Part shown: piece by piece, positions 1 through 9,102 of the stretch
How positions within the stretch are numbered: the stretch's first letter is position 1
Layout: each line of letters starts with the position of its first letter
Assembly (NCBI GenBank): GCA_902492545.1
Contig: CABULX010000023.1
Location: 1 to 21,964, forward strand
DNA length: 21,964 nucleotides
Source: an uncultured Collinsella sp.
GTDB lineage: Bacteria; Actinomycetota; Coriobacteriia; Coriobacteriales; Coriobacteriaceae
Reading direction: 5' to 3'
The notes under the pieces: model-generated
What the model saw: the letters and a program-made list of their open reading frames with translations, nothing else
What the model was told of the DNA's origin: nothing
Databases searched by the model: none
Position numbers and translations under genes: made by a program

Positions 1-2
1 TC

Positions 3-1964
3 GCCTCGGTTCTGCTGATCAAGGCCGATAACGCCGCCAAGACCGCCGGCTGCCTTATCGGCGCCGTCGCCGCGGTGCTTTCGTTTGTGGCCGGTATCCA
101 GGCCGTGCTGGGCGATGTCACGTCGGTCGACACCATCGTGTTCTTCCCGTTTGCCCATTTCCAGCTGCTGCTCAATCAGCTGTCCGGCCTGTTCGTGGCG
201 CTCATCTCGGTGCTTGCGTTTGCCGGTTCGATCTACGGTCTCAACTACTTTGATGAGTACCCGGGCAAAAAGGGCCGCGCCGGCTTCTTCTTTAACACCT
301 TCGTGGCGTCCATGATGCTCGTCATCACCGCCGACAACGTGTTTTGGTTCCTGGTCGCCTTTGAGCTCATGTCGCTGACCTCGTACTTCCTGGTCGTGAT
401 CGAGGAGAACGAGAACTCCATCCATGGCGGTTGGCTCTACTTTGTGATTGCGCACGTGGGCTTTGTGCTCATCATGGCGAGCTTCCTCACCATGACCAAC
501 TTCGCCGGTGGCTCGTTTGCCTTTGCGGATTTCCGCGCCACGCAGTTTAGCCCCGCGGTCGCATCCGTGTGCTTCGTGCTTGCCTTCTTTGGCTTTGGCG
601 CCAAGGCCGGTATCATCCCGCTGCACGGCTGGCTGCCCAAGGCACATCCCGAGGCGCCGTCCAACGTGTCGGCCCTCATGTCCGGCGGCATGATCAAGAT
701 CGGTATCTTCGGCATCCTCAAGGTGGGTCTCGACCTGCTCTCCGCCTCGGGCGTTCAGGTCTGGTGGGGCCTTATGGTCATGGTCTTCGGTGCGATCTCG
801 TCGGTCCTCGGCGTGGCCTTCGCCCTGCAGGAGCATGACATCAAGCGCCTGCTGGCCTATCACTCCGTCGAGAACATCGGCATCATTCTGCTCGGCGTCG
901 GCGCTTCCATGGCCGCCATGGCGCTCAACTCGGTCGGCATCGCCGTCCTGGCTCTGATGGCCGCCCTCTACCACACGTTTAACCACGCGATGTTTAAGGG
1001 CGAGCTGTTCTTGGGCGCCGGTGCGCTGCTGTACTCCACGGGTACGCGCAATATGGAGAAGATGGGCGGCCTGTTCCGTCGTATGCCGGCAACGGCCATT
1101 TGCTTCCTCATTGGCGCGCTTGCCATCTCGGCCATCCCGCCCTTCAACGGCTTTGTGTCCGAGTGGTTTACCTACCAGTCGCTCTTTAATGCCGCCATGC
1201 AGGGCGACAAGGCCGTCATGATCGTGGCCGTGTTCGCCGCCGTCGCGCTTGCCATTACCGGCGCTCTGGCCGTCACGTGCTTCGTCAAGGCCTATGGCGT
1301 CTCCTTTGCCTCCGCGCCCCGCTCCGAGGCCGCGGCCAATGCCAAGGAGGTTCCCGCCCCCATGGTGTTTGCGCAGGGTCTGCTCGCGGCCATCTGCGTC
1401 GTGCTGGGCATTGGCGCTCCCGTGATCGCGCCCGTGCTGGTCGAAGTCGCCGCGTCCGTGCTGCATCCGTATGGTGGCGTGTTTGCCGCCGAGGGCATGG
1501 AGCTCATGAACCAGTACTCCGGCGCTGCCACCTCCACGCCCGCGATCGCCATTGCGCTCGTGGTGCTCGTTGGCCTTGCCTGCGGTTATCGCAAGCTCAA
1601 GACCGTCGGCAAGGTGCAGAAGTCCCAGCCGTGGGCATGCGGCTATGCTCCCAACGAGCATATGCCCGTCGTGGCCACGACCTTTGCCTCCGAGGTGTCC
1701 TGGTTTATGCAGCCGCTCTACACGCTGCGCGACCGTTGCACGGCCGTCTGCTGGTCCATCGCGCACTTCTTCCAGAAGCTTACCGGTGTGGCCGAGGCTG
1801 TGGAGCCCGTACCCGACAAGGTTCTCGTCGATGCCCCGCATAAGGGTGTCGAGAAGCTCGCCGACCTCGCGACTAAGCTCGAGGGCGGCAACTACAGCAT
1901 CTATATCTGCTACATCGTCGCGGCACTCGTGGTGTTCCTCGTGCTCGCCGTGCAAATGGGTTAA
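3..1964 (+). CDS. hyfB: Hydrogenase-4 component B, antiporter-like membrane subunit (5' end outside window)
   Basis: Partial gene: the frame is open to the left edge, so the true start lies upstream and the GTG at 75 is only an internal codon; about 653 residues are visible against roughly 670 in E. coli HyfB. It is a polytopic NuoL/M/N-type (Proton_antipo_M) protein. The hallmark TM residues are present: Glu in FELMSLTSYF, Lys in FGAKAGIIPLHGWLPKAHPE, and the EHDIKRLLAYHSVENIG segment. Family knowledge: it sits in the membrane arm of the formate-hydrogenlyase-2 complex and is proposed to couple H2 evolution to ion movement. It is followed after 12 nt by hyfC, with a strong AAGGAGGGG ribosome site between. 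The neighbours HyfD and HyfF rule out a stand-alone Mrp or Nuo subunit. Confidence 0.95.
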   Translation, partial: ASVLLIKADNAAKTAGCLIGAVAAVLSFVAGIQAVLGDVTSVDTIVFFPFAHFQLLLNQLSGLFVALISVLAFAGSIYGLNYFDEYPGKKGRAGFFFNTFVASMMLVITADNVFWFLVAFELMSLTSYFLVVIEENENSIHGGWLYFVIAHVGFVLIMASFLTMTNFAGGSFAFADFRATQFSPAVASVCFVLAFFGFGAKAGIIPLHGWLPKAHPEAPSNVSALMSGGMIKIGIFGILKVGLDLLSASGVQVWWGLMVMVFGAISSVLGVAFALQEHDIKRLLAYHSVENIGIILLGVGASMAAMALNSVGIAVLALMAALYHTFNHAMFKGELFLGAGALLYSTGTRNMEKMGGLFRRMPATAICFLIGALAISAIPPFNGFVSEWFTYQSLFNAAMQGDKAVMIVAVFAAVALAITGALAVTCFVKAYGVSFASAPRSEAAANAKEVPAPMVFAQGLLAAICVVLGIGAPVIAPVLVEVAASVLHPYGGVFAAEGMELMNQYSGAATSTPAIAIALVVLVGLACGYRKLKTVGKVQKSQPWACGYAPNEHMPVVATTFASEVSWFMQPLYTLRDRCTAVCWSIAHFFQKLTGVAEAVEPVPDKVLVDAPHKGVEKLADLATKLEGGNYSIYICYIVAALVVFLVLAVQMG

Positions 1965-1976
1965 GGAGGGGAGAGC

Positions 1977-2903
1977 ATGAACAACATCGTACTTGCCGTT
2001 CTGCAGGGCGTGGTCGTTATGGCCGTCGCGCCGTTCTTCTCCGGTCTCGGTCGCGTGATCCGCGCCAAGATGCACAACCGTCGCGGCCCCAGCATCATGC
2101 AGGACTACCGCGACCTGGCCAAGCTCTTTGCGCGCCCCGAGTCCCAGAGCGAGGATGCGAGCTTTGCGCTGCGCATTATGCCGCCGCTGTTTTTCGCCGT
2201 CGCCTTTATGCTCGCGATGGGCTTGCCGCTCTTTACGGCACAAAGCCCCATCCCGGTCTTTGGTGACGCCATCACCATCATGTACAGCCTGGCGCTTGCC
2301 CGCTTCTTCTTCGCCCTCTGCGGTGTGGATTCGTCCAACGCCTACGCCGGTATCGGCGGCGTTCGCGAGCTGCTCATGAGCGTGCTCATCGAGCCGTCCA
2401 TGCTGCTGGCGCTGTTTGCCGCCGCCCTGGTGTGCGGCTCCACCGACATCGCCACCATGGGTCAGCACATCATGACGGGCGCCATCGACGCGCCGGTCGC
2501 CGTGATCCTCGCCGGCATCGCCTTTGCGATCGCCTGCTATATGGAACTCGGCAAGCTGCCGTTTGACCAGGCCGAGGCCGAGCAGGAGCTTCAGGAAGGT
2601 CCGCTCGCCGAGCTTTCCGGCCCGTCGCTCGCCATGGCTAAGCTCGCCATGTCCATGAGGCAGGTCCTGGTCGTCGCCTGGTTCTGCGCGATCTTCGTCC
2701 CCTGGGGCGAGCCCGCGACCGTGGGCGCCGCCGCCGTTCTGGGCGCGGTCATCTTCCTGGTGAAGTGCCTGATCGACTTTGTCGTATGCGGCGTGATCGA
2801 GAACTCCTGCTCGCGTTCGCGTTTTAAGGTGCTTGGCAATCAGACCTGGGCTGTCGTGGGCATCGCCGTTCTGGCGTTTGTCTTCGTGGCCGTCGGCGTG
2901 TAG
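1977..2903 (+). CDS. hyfC: Hydrogenase-4 component C, NuoH-like membrane anchor
   Basis: A 308-residue hydrophobic protein of the NuoH/HycD/HyfC family, the subunit that docks the soluble hydrogenase arm onto the membrane arm. Visible family signatures are an early RAKMHNRRGPSIMQDYRDLAK segment and the acidic cytoplasmic loop ELGKLPFDQAEAEQELQEGP, where NuoH also has its conserved glutamates. Length is close to the roughly 315 residues of E. coli HyfC. The ATG at 1977 is preceded by a good AAGGAGGGG site. It lies 12 nt after hyfB and 15 nt before hyfD, so co-transcription is expected. No oddities are seen. Confidence 0.95.
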   Translation: MNNIVLAVLQGVVVMAVAPFFSGLGRVIRAKMHNRRGPSIMQDYRDLAKLFARPESQSEDASFALRIMPPLFFAVAFMLAMGLPLFTAQSPIPVFGDAITIMYSLALARFFFALCGVDSSNAYAGIGGVRELLMSVLIEPSMLLALFAAALVCGSTDIATMGQHIMTGAIDAPVAVILAGIAFAIACYMELGKLPFDQAEAEQELQEGPLAELSGPSLAMAKLAMSMRQVLVVAWFCAIFVPWGEPATVGAAAVLGAVIFLVKCLIDFVVCGVIENSCSRSRFKVLGNQTWAVVGIAVLAFVFVAVGV

Positions 2904-2918
2904 GAGAAGGGAGAAACA

Positions 2919-4376
2919 ATGTCATTTGCAGTCAGTCTGTCCCTTCTCGGCTTGGTCGCTATCGCGGCCCCGATGGTGGCCTCGGTGCTCGTCGCCCTGT
3001 TCCCCCGTCCGTACGCCAAGTGGTTCAGCGTTTTGGGTGCCGCCGTCTCGACGGTCTGCACCATCGCCCTCGCCGCGAATTTCGCTGGCGCCGGCATGCC
3101 CGACACGCAGGTCCCCCTGATCTCGTTTGGGCAGACCCTCGTCATGGGATTCACCTTCGATCGCATGAGCACGCTGCTCGCGCCCGCCTTTGTGGGTATC
3201 GGCCTGCTTGTCGTGATCTATTCGATTCCCTATATGAGCGAGAATAACCGTGAGCATCCCGATGCGCCGCGTCGTCGCTTCTACGCGTACCTCGCGACCT
3301 TCATCGGCGCCATGGCCGGCCTCGTGTACAGCTCGACCCTTTTGGGCCAGCTCGTGTTCTTTGAGATCACGGGTGCGTGCTCTTGGGGCCTCATTAGCTA
3401 CTACATGTCGCCTACGGCCAAGAAGGCCGGCATGAAGGCCCTGATCATCACGCATATCGGTGCGCTCGGCCTGTATCTGGGCGCCGCCATCGTGTTTGCC
3501 CATACCGGCACCTTCGCCATTACCGCGATTGCCGGCCTCGACGCCAAGCTCAAGGCCATCGTCCTTTTGCTCGTGCTGTTTGCGGCCTGGGCCAAGTCCG
3601 CACAGGTCCCCATGTACATGTGGCTGCCTTCGGCCATGGAGGCGCCGACGCCTGTTTCGGCCTACCTGCATGGCGCCTCGATGGTCAAGGTCGGCGTGTG
3701 CGTGTTCGCGCGCGCACTCGTCTCTGCCGGCGAGATTCCCGAGATCGTAGGCTGGGTCGCCATTATCGACGCCATGATCACCATGCTCTTTGGTTTCCTT
3801 ATGTACCTGCCGCAAAAGGATATGAAGCGTCTGCTGGCCTTCTCCACGATCGCCCAGCTCTCCTACGTGTTCTTTGGTCTGGGCCTTTCGGTCTTTGGCA
3901 GCCAGCTGGCCTTTGATGGCGCCGTGTGCCACATCTTTAACCACGCTTTCGCCAAGACGCTGTTCTTCCTGATCGCCGGCTCGTTCTCCTTTACGCTCGG
4001 CACGCGTATGCTGCCCAAGCTTCGCGGCATCGTAAAGAAGTACCCGATCTCGGGCGTGGGCTTTGGTGTCGCGGCACTCGCCATTGCCGGCGTGCCGCCC
4101 ATGAACACGTTCTTCTCGAAGTTCCAGATCATCGCCGGCGGCTTCTCCGTGGGTGCCGGCAACGTCGCGATCCTGGTGCTCGTGTGCATCATGGTCGCCG
4201 AGACCGTCGCCACCTTTGCCTGGTTCCTCAAGTGGATGGGCTATTGCCTGCCCGGCGAGCCGAGCGAAGAGGTCGCTGCGGGAGCCCCGCTTCCCCGCGC
4301 GATGGCGTTCGTGTTCATCGTGCTCATCATCATGGTCATCGTCAGCGGCCCGCTTTCGGCCAGCTGGATCGGTTAG
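2919..4376 (+). CDS. hyfD: Hydrogenase-4 component D, antiporter-like membrane subunit
   Basis: A 485-residue polytopic Proton_antipo_M protein, near the 479 of E. coli HyfD. Motifs seen are the TM glutamate in FFEITGACSWGLISYYM, the TM lysine in AAWAKSAQVPMYMWLPSAME, APTPVSAYLHGASMVKVGV, and QKDMKRLLAFSTIAQLSYVF. HyfD exists in Hyf-type complexes and not in the simpler Hyc complex, so this gene identifies the system as FHL-2-like. The ATG follows a GAAGGGAG site. The gene sits between hyfC (15 nt) and hyfE (13 nt). HyfF is a paralogue with the same fold; position and the start MSFAV...PMVASVLVAL support D rather than F. Confidence 0.93.
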   Translation: MSFAVSLSLLGLVAIAAPMVASVLVALFPRPYAKWFSVLGAAVSTVCTIALAANFAGAGMPDTQVPLISFGQTLVMGFTFDRMSTLLAPAFVGIGLLVVIYSIPYMSENNREHPDAPRRRFYAYLATFIGAMAGLVYSSTLLGQLVFFEITGACSWGLISYYMSPTAKKAGMKALIITHIGALGLYLGAAIVFAHTGTFAITAIAGLDAKLKAIVLLLVLFAAWAKSAQVPMYMWLPSAMEAPTPVSAYLHGASMVKVGVCVFARALVSAGEIPEIVGWVAIIDAMITMLFGFLMYLPQKDMKRLLAFSTIAQLSYVFFGLGLSVFGSQLAFDGAVCHIFNHAFAKTLFFLIAGSFSFTLGTRMLPKLRGIVKKYPISGVGFGVAALAIAGVPPMNTFFSKFQIIAGGFSVGAGNVAILVLVCIMVAETVATFAWFLKWMGYCLPGEPSEEVAAGAPLPRAMAFVFIVLIIMVIVSGPLSASWIG

Positions 4377-4389
4377 GAGGTAGAACGAC

Positions 4390-5043
4390 ATGGGTTATTC
4401 GATCGTCAACATCCTTGGCGGCCTTCTGATCGTCACGTCCACCATGGTGGTCGTCTCCAAGAACATCAAGCATTCCATCCACTGGTATGCGGTGCAGTCG
4501 CTGGTGCTCGTGGGGCTTCTCGCTACGCTCGGTGTCACCACTGGTGCGCAGGAGCTGCTTATGTGGGCTGGATCTGCCTTTATCACTAAGGTCGTCCTGG
4601 TGCCTTACATCCTCAACCGCGCATACAAGAAGATGGGCGAGCCGAGCGACGCATCGCTCAAGGCCGGCCTTAAGCCCGCGTGGGCCATTTGCATCATCGC
4701 CGTCGAGGTCGCGATTTGCTTTGCCGTCGTGACGCAGATCAGCCTGCCCACGGCCGAGGTCGCAACGCCTGCGCTCGCCATTAGCTTCGCTCACTTCTTT
4801 GTGGGCCTCACCTGCATCATCTCGCAGCGCAACATCATGAAGCAGATCTTTGGATACTGCCTTATGGAAAACGGCAGCCATGTGACGCTCGCGCTTTTGG
4901 CCCCCACCGCTCCCGAGATCATCGAGATCGGTATCGCCACCGACGCCATCTTTGCCGTCATCATCATGTCCATCGTCGTGCGTCGCATTTGGGACGACTC
5001 CCACTCGCTCGATGCGCGCGACCTGTCCGAGCTGAGGGGGTAG
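4390..5043 (+). CDS. hyfE: Hydrogenase-4 component E, NuoK-like membrane subunit
   Basis: A 217-residue protein (216 in E. coli HyfE) with about six or seven hydrophobic segments, of the HyfE family whose C-terminal part resembles NuoK. It carries TM glutamates (for example IAVEVAICF) and the MENGSHVTLALLAP segment typical of NuoK/MrpC-like helices. It is part of the membrane arm that links the hydrogenase module to the antiporter-like subunits. The start ATG has a GGAGG site about 10 nt upstream. The stop is 3 nt before hyfF, and the hyfF ribosome site lies within the end of this gene, consistent with coupled translation. Confidence 0.93.
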   Translation: MGYSIVNILGGLLIVTSTMVVVSKNIKHSIHWYAVQSLVLVGLLATLGVTTGAQELLMWAGSAFITKVVLVPYILNRAYKKMGEPSDASLKAGLKPAWAICIIAVEVAICFAVVTQISLPTAEVATPALAISFAHFFVGLTCIISQRNIMKQIFGYCLMENGSHVTLALLAPTAPEIIEIGIATDAIFAVIIMSIVVRRIWDDSHSLDARDLSELRG

Positions 5044-5046
5044 TCC

Positions 5047-6606
5047 ATGGAAACGTTGATTCTCGCCCTGCTCGCGACGCCTTTGGTGTTCTCGCTGGTC
5101 ATGGCTTTTTTGCCCAAGAACACGTCCTATAACGTGTTTGCCGGTCTCAACCTGGTCTCCGTCGCAGCCGTCCTGGTGCTGTCGATTATGACGGCCGGTG
5201 ACGTCCTTATGAGCGGCGACACCGCGAGCGCTCTTGGCCTGTGGTTCCACCTCGATTCGCTGGGCGCCATCTTTGTGCTGCTCATCGGCTTTATCGGTTT
5301 TCTCACGGGGCTGTTCTCGCTGCCCTATGTAAAGGCCGATATCGAGGAGGGCTCCATGCCCGCCGAACGCGCCAAGCAGTATTTTGCGCTGTTTAGCCTG
5401 TTTGTGTTCACCATGCTGCTCGCGTGCCTGTCCAACAACATGATTCTCACGTGGGCCGCCGTGGAGGCAACCACGCTTTCCACCGTGTTCCTCGTGGGTA
5501 TCTACAAGAACAAGACGGCCCTCGAGGCTTCTTGGAAGTATGCGATGGTCTGCACCGCCGGCGTGGCCTTTGGCCTGTTCGGTACGCTGCTGATCTACGC
5601 CAACGCCGCCGACGTGATTCCCAACGCCCACGAGGCCGCATTCCTGTCGTGCGCGCTGCCGTATGCCGACCAGTTCGACCCGACGCTCATGCGCCTCGCC
5701 TTTGCGTTTATCGTGATCGGCTTTGGCACCAAGGCCGGCCTGTTCCCCATGCACACTTGGCTGCCCGACGCCCACTCCCAGGCCCCGAGCCCTGTCTCGG
5801 CCCTGCTCTCTGGCGTGCTGCTTAAGTGCGCCATGCTTGTGATCATGCGCTTCTACGGCTTTACCATCCAAGCCGTGGGCGCCGAGTATCCGCAACTTTT
5901 GCTGCTGATCGTCGGCACGCTGTCCATTTTGGTGGCGGCACTTTCGATGTTTCGCCAGGACGACCTCAAGCGCCGCTTTGCGTACTCGTCTGTGGAGAAC
6001 GTGGGCGTTATCGCCCTGTGCCTGGGTATCGGTGGCCCGCTGGGTATCGCCGCAGCTCTGCTGCACTGCGTGTTCCACGGCTTTACCAAGACACTTGCCT
6101 TCTGCGTGTCCGGCAACATCCAGCACGCCTTTGGCACGCGTAGCCTGGCCAAGATCCAGGGCGTCGTCGAGGTTGCCCCCGCAACAGCCGCGCTCGCCGT
6201 CCTGGCGCTGCTCGGTCTCGGTGCCTTCCCGCCCTTTGGCATGTTTATCTCCGAGTTCCTGACTTTTGTCGCCGGTGTTACCGCCGGTCCCATGTGGCTG
6301 GTCGTCGTGGTCGCCCTCGGTCTTACCGTGGCCATCTCCGCGCTCACCCGCATCGCGCTCAAGTCGGTGTTCGGCCATGCGCCCCAGGGCATGGGCAAGC
6401 ATGAGGCCCCGGCGCTCATGCTTATCCCCGAAATCATCCTGGCTGTCATGATCTTGTGGTTTGGCATCGCCACCCCGCTGCCCCTTGTGCACGGTGTGGA
6501 GACCGCGACCGGCATCGTGCTCGAGCAGAGCACCGAGGAACTTCACGCGACGCCGATGTACCGCGCTGTGTTCGGTACCGAGACCGCTCAGAGCGAGGTG
6601 GAGTAA
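5047..6606 (+). CDS. hyfF: Hydrogenase-4 component F, antiporter-like membrane subunit
   Basis: A 519-residue polytopic protein close to the 526 of E. coli HyfF. It is the third Proton_antipo_M paralogue of this operon. It shows the TM glutamate in WAAVEATTLSTVFLVGIYKN, the TM lysine in GFGTKAGLFPMHTWLPDAHS, and DDLKRRFAYSSVENVGVIAL. A family-typical C-terminal cytoplasmic tail follows the last helix. The ATG at 5047 is preceded by GAGGGGG inside the end of hyfE. hyfG begins 3 nt after the stop. With HyfB and HyfD it gives the complex three possible ion-pathway subunits; actual pumping is proposed for the family and cannot be read from the sequence. Confidence 0.94.
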   Translation: METLILALLATPLVFSLVMAFLPKNTSYNVFAGLNLVSVAAVLVLSIMTAGDVLMSGDTASALGLWFHLDSLGAIFVLLIGFIGFLTGLFSLPYVKADIEEGSMPAERAKQYFALFSLFVFTMLLACLSNNMILTWAAVEATTLSTVFLVGIYKNKTALEASWKYAMVCTAGVAFGLFGTLLIYANAADVIPNAHEAAFLSCALPYADQFDPTLMRLAFAFIVIGFGTKAGLFPMHTWLPDAHSQAPSPVSALLSGVLLKCAMLVIMRFYGFTIQAVGAEYPQLLLLIVGTLSILVAALSMFRQDDLKRRFAYSSVENVGVIALCLGIGGPLGIAAALLHCVFHGFTKTLAFCVSGNIQHAFGTRSLAKIQGVVEVAPATAALAVLALLGLGAFPPFGMFISEFLTFVAGVTAGPMWLVVVVALGLTVAISALTRIALKSVFGHAPQGMGKHEAPALMLIPEIILAVMILWFGIATPLPLVHGVETATGIVLEQSTEELHATPMYRAVFGTETAQSEVE

Positions 6607-6609
6607 CGA

Positions 6610-8382
6610 ATGATTGAAACTGAGAACAAGGTGTATGCCCGCCGCTGCGAGAGCCATGTCGAGGCCCTGCGCCGCGCCGTTCCGGGCTGCATCGAGAAGG
6701 TCGAGTGGCAGTGCGAGGACCAGCTGACGATTACCGTCAAGCAGGACAAGCTGCCCGAGGCCGTCCACTACCTGTATTACGAGCGTTACGGCTGGATTCC
6801 CGTGATCATCGGCAACGACGAGCGCAGTCTGTGCGGTCGCTACGCCGTGTACTACGTCATCTCCATGGAGGGGGAGGATCCCGGCTGGGTGACCGTACGC
6901 ACCGAGGTCGATCCCGCCAAGATGACATTCCCGTCCGTGACGCCGTTCGTCCCCGCCTGCGTGTGGGGCGAGCGCGAGCTTCGCGACATGTTCGGCCTGA
7001 TCCCCGAGGGTCTGCCCGATCGTCGTCGCCTGGTGCTGCCCGATGACTGGCCCAGCGGCCTGTACCCGCTGCGCAAGGACTCCATGGACTACCGCTTCCG
7101 TCCCGTTCCCGCGAGTGACATGGAAAACTACGAGTTCTTGGCCGACACCAAGGGCAAGGAGACCACACTCGTCCCCATGGGCCCGTTGCACATTACCTCC
7201 GACGAGCCCGGCCACTTCCGCCTGTTCGTCGAGGGCGAGACGATCGTCGACGCCGACTACCGTCTGTTCTACGTGCACCGCGGCATGGAGAAGGTCGCCG
7301 AGACGCGCCTGAACTATGACGCCGTGACGTTCCTCGCCGACCGCATCTGCGGCATCTGCGGCTGCGCCCACTCGGTGGCCTATGCCGAGGCCGTCGAGCG
7401 CGCCCAGGGCATTCATGTTCCGCCGCGCGCCCAGTACATCCGCGCCATCATGCTCGAGGTCGAGCGTCTGCACTCGCATCTGCTCAACATTGGCCTGGCG
7501 TCGCACTACACGGGCTTCGACTCCGGCTTCCAGCAGTTCTTCCGCGTCCGCGAGAAGTCCATGGACCTGGCCGAGAAGCTCTCCGGTCACCGCAAGACCT
7601 ACGGCCTCAACGTGATCGGCGGCGTGCGTCGCGACATTTTGGCCGAGCAGAAGCTCTCCACGCTCACGACCATTCACCAGCTGCGCTCCGAGGTTCAGGA
7701 GCTCGTCGACATGCTGCTCTCCACGCCCAACTTCATTGAGCGTACGAGCGGTATCGGCATCTTGGACCGCAAGATCGCACGCGACTTCTCGCCGGTCGGC
7801 CCGCTCATGCGTGGCTCGGGCTATGCCCGCGACGTGCGCTTTGACCATCCCTTCGACGGCTACGCCGATCCGGATGTTCAGAAGATGCACGCCGCCACGG
7901 CCGACACCTGCGATGCCTTCGGCCGTACCGCCGTTCGCATCCAGGAGGTCTACGATTCGATCGACATGATCGAGACCATGCTCGAGAACTGCCCGTCGGG
8001 CCCCATCCTCACCACGGATTGGGAGTACACCCCGCACAAGTACGCCATCGGTGCCACCGAGGCGCCGCGCGGCGAGGATGTGCATTGGGCCATGCTCGGC
8101 AACAACCAGAAGTGCTACCGCTGGCGCGCCAAGGCGGCCACGTACAGCAACTGGCCGGTCCTGCGCTACATGTTCCGCGGCAATACCGTGGGCGACGCTG
8201 CGCTGATCGTCGGTTCGCTCGACCCGTGCTACTCCTGCACCGACCGCGTGACGGTGACCGATGTCGCCGCCAAGCGCGACCACGTGCTTGACAAGGAGCA
8301 GTTCGAGAACGTCTGGCGCGACAAGTCGCCGCTTGCGGGCGAGGGCACCATGGCCGCCCCGCTCGATGAGGAGGCGCTCTAA
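6610..8382 (+). CDS. hyfG: Hydrogenase-4 large (NiFe) subunit, NuoC-NuoD fusion, with removable C-terminal tail
   Basis: A 590-residue catalytic large subunit of a group 4 NiFe hydrogenase. Residues 1 to about 160 form a NuoC-like (30-kDa subunit) domain, including GERELRDMFGLIPEGLPDRR. The rest is NuoD/HycE-like. The Ni-Fe ligands are visible: RICGIC with Cys247 and Cys250, and DPCYSC with Cys540 and Cys543. After DPCYSCTDR (Arg546) there is a 44-residue tail resembling the HycE precursor tail that HycI removes after nickel insertion, so cleavage after Arg546 is predicted. The hycI gene four ORFs downstream fits this. The ligands separate it from true NuoD, which lacks them. Reaction: 2H+ + 2e- to H2, on the cytoplasmic face. 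Confidence 0.96.
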   Translation: MIETENKVYARRCESHVEALRRAVPGCIEKVEWQCEDQLTITVKQDKLPEAVHYLYYERYGWIPVIIGNDERSLCGRYAVYYVISMEGEDPGWVTVRTEVDPAKMTFPSVTPFVPACVWGERELRDMFGLIPEGLPDRRRLVLPDDWPSGLYPLRKDSMDYRFRPVPASDMENYEFLADTKGKETTLVPMGPLHITSDEPGHFRLFVEGETIVDADYRLFYVHRGMEKVAETRLNYDAVTFLADRICGICGCAHSVAYAEAVERAQGIHVPPRAQYIRAIMLEVERLHSHLLNIGLASHYTGFDSGFQQFFRVREKSMDLAEKLSGHRKTYGLNVIGGVRRDILAEQKLSTLTTIHQLRSEVQELVDMLLSTPNFIERTSGIGILDRKIARDFSPVGPLMRGSGYARDVRFDHPFDGYADPDVQKMHAATADTCDAFGRTAVRIQEVYDSIDMIETMLENCPSGPILTTDWEYTPHKYAIGATEAPRGEDVHWAMLGNNQKCYRWRAKAATYSNWPVLRYMFRGNTVGDAALIVGSLDPCYSCTDRVTVTDVAAKRDHVLDKEQFENVWRDKSPLAGEGTMAAPLDEEAL

Positions 8383-8383
8383 T

Positions 8384-9100
8384 ATGCTGAAGCTTTGGAA
8401 GGTTAACACCAAGGCCGGCGACGCGACGGTCAAGTACCCGTTTGCGCCGTTCCCCACCAACAAGGACATGCGCGGCAAGCCCGAGCACAATGCCGAGCTC
8501 TGCATCGCCTGCGGTGCCTGCGGCGTGGCGTGCCCGGCCGATGCCATTCGCATGGACACCGACCTTTCGGCCGATACCATCACCTGGTCGATCGACTACG
8601 GTCGCTGCATCTTTTGCGGCCGCTGTGAGGAAGCCTGCCCCATGGAGGCCATCAAGCTCACCGAGGAGTTTGAGCTGGCTGTCATGAGCAAGGACGACCT
8701 CACCAGCAAGAGTGTCTATACGCTCGAGCACTGCTCGCGTTGCGGCAAGCCGTTTGCCCCGCACAAGGAGATCGACTACGCCAAGCGCCTGCTGCAAAAG
8801 ACCGGCGGCATGGAGGCCATCCAGGCTGCCCGTACCGTCGGTATGTGCCAGGAGTGCAAGCGCGAGCTCGACGCCCTGCGCGCCGCCTCGGCCGTAAAGA
8901 CCGGCAACGCTGCCGGCATGGCTGCCAACGAGACGTTTGCGTCCGGCGAGCCCCAGGGCTCCGGCATGGAGTATCTGGGCGGCCACGGCGTGAACCCGGA
9001 GTATATCGACCGCGAGCTCAACCCCGATGCGCCCGAGATTCCCGCCGGTCCGGCGCCGGTCGAGGGCATCATCATGGATTTTGATACGAAGGAGGAGTAA
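8384..9100 (+). CDS. hyfH: Hydrogenase-4 electron-transfer subunit, 2x[4Fe-4S] ferredoxin type
   Basis: The true start is the ATG at 8384, one base after the hyfG stop and behind GAGGAGG; a longer open frame from 8261 overlaps hyfG and is not used. The protein has 238 residues, longer than E. coli HyfH (about 181). Two ferredoxin clusters are visible: Cys40/43/46/50 (CIACGACGVACP) and Cys75/78/81/85 (CIFCGRCEEACP). A third pair of CxxC motifs, Cys117/120 and Cys155/158, may bind a metal and is also known in HycF/HyfH homologues. The C-terminal 75 or so residues are rich in Gly, Pro and acidic residues and look disordered. Role: passes electrons toward HyfI/HyfG. Confidence 0.94.
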   Translation: MLKLWKVNTKAGDATVKYPFAPFPTNKDMRGKPEHNAELCIACGACGVACPADAIRMDTDLSADTITWSIDYGRCIFCGRCEEACPMEAIKLTEEFELAVMSKDDLTSKSVYTLEHCSRCGKPFAPHKEIDYAKRLLQKTGGMEAIQAARTVGMCQECKRELDALRAASAVKTGNAAGMAANETFASGEPQGSGMEYLGGHGVNPEYIDRELNPDAPEIPAGPAPVEGIIMDFDTKEE

Positions 9101-9102
9101 CC

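Noticed and set aside
2922..4391. 489-residue minus-strand open frame opposite hyfD
   Set aside because: Highly charged, repetitive translation and full overlap with a clear membrane protein gene.
4342..8583. 1413-residue open frame on the minus strand opposite hyfD-hyfH
   Set aside because: It crosses several well-identified genes. Sense TTA, CTA and TCA codons are nearly absent in this GC-rich DNA, so the antisense frame lacks stops by composition. The translation is low-complexity His/Gly/Arg-rich with no family resemblance.
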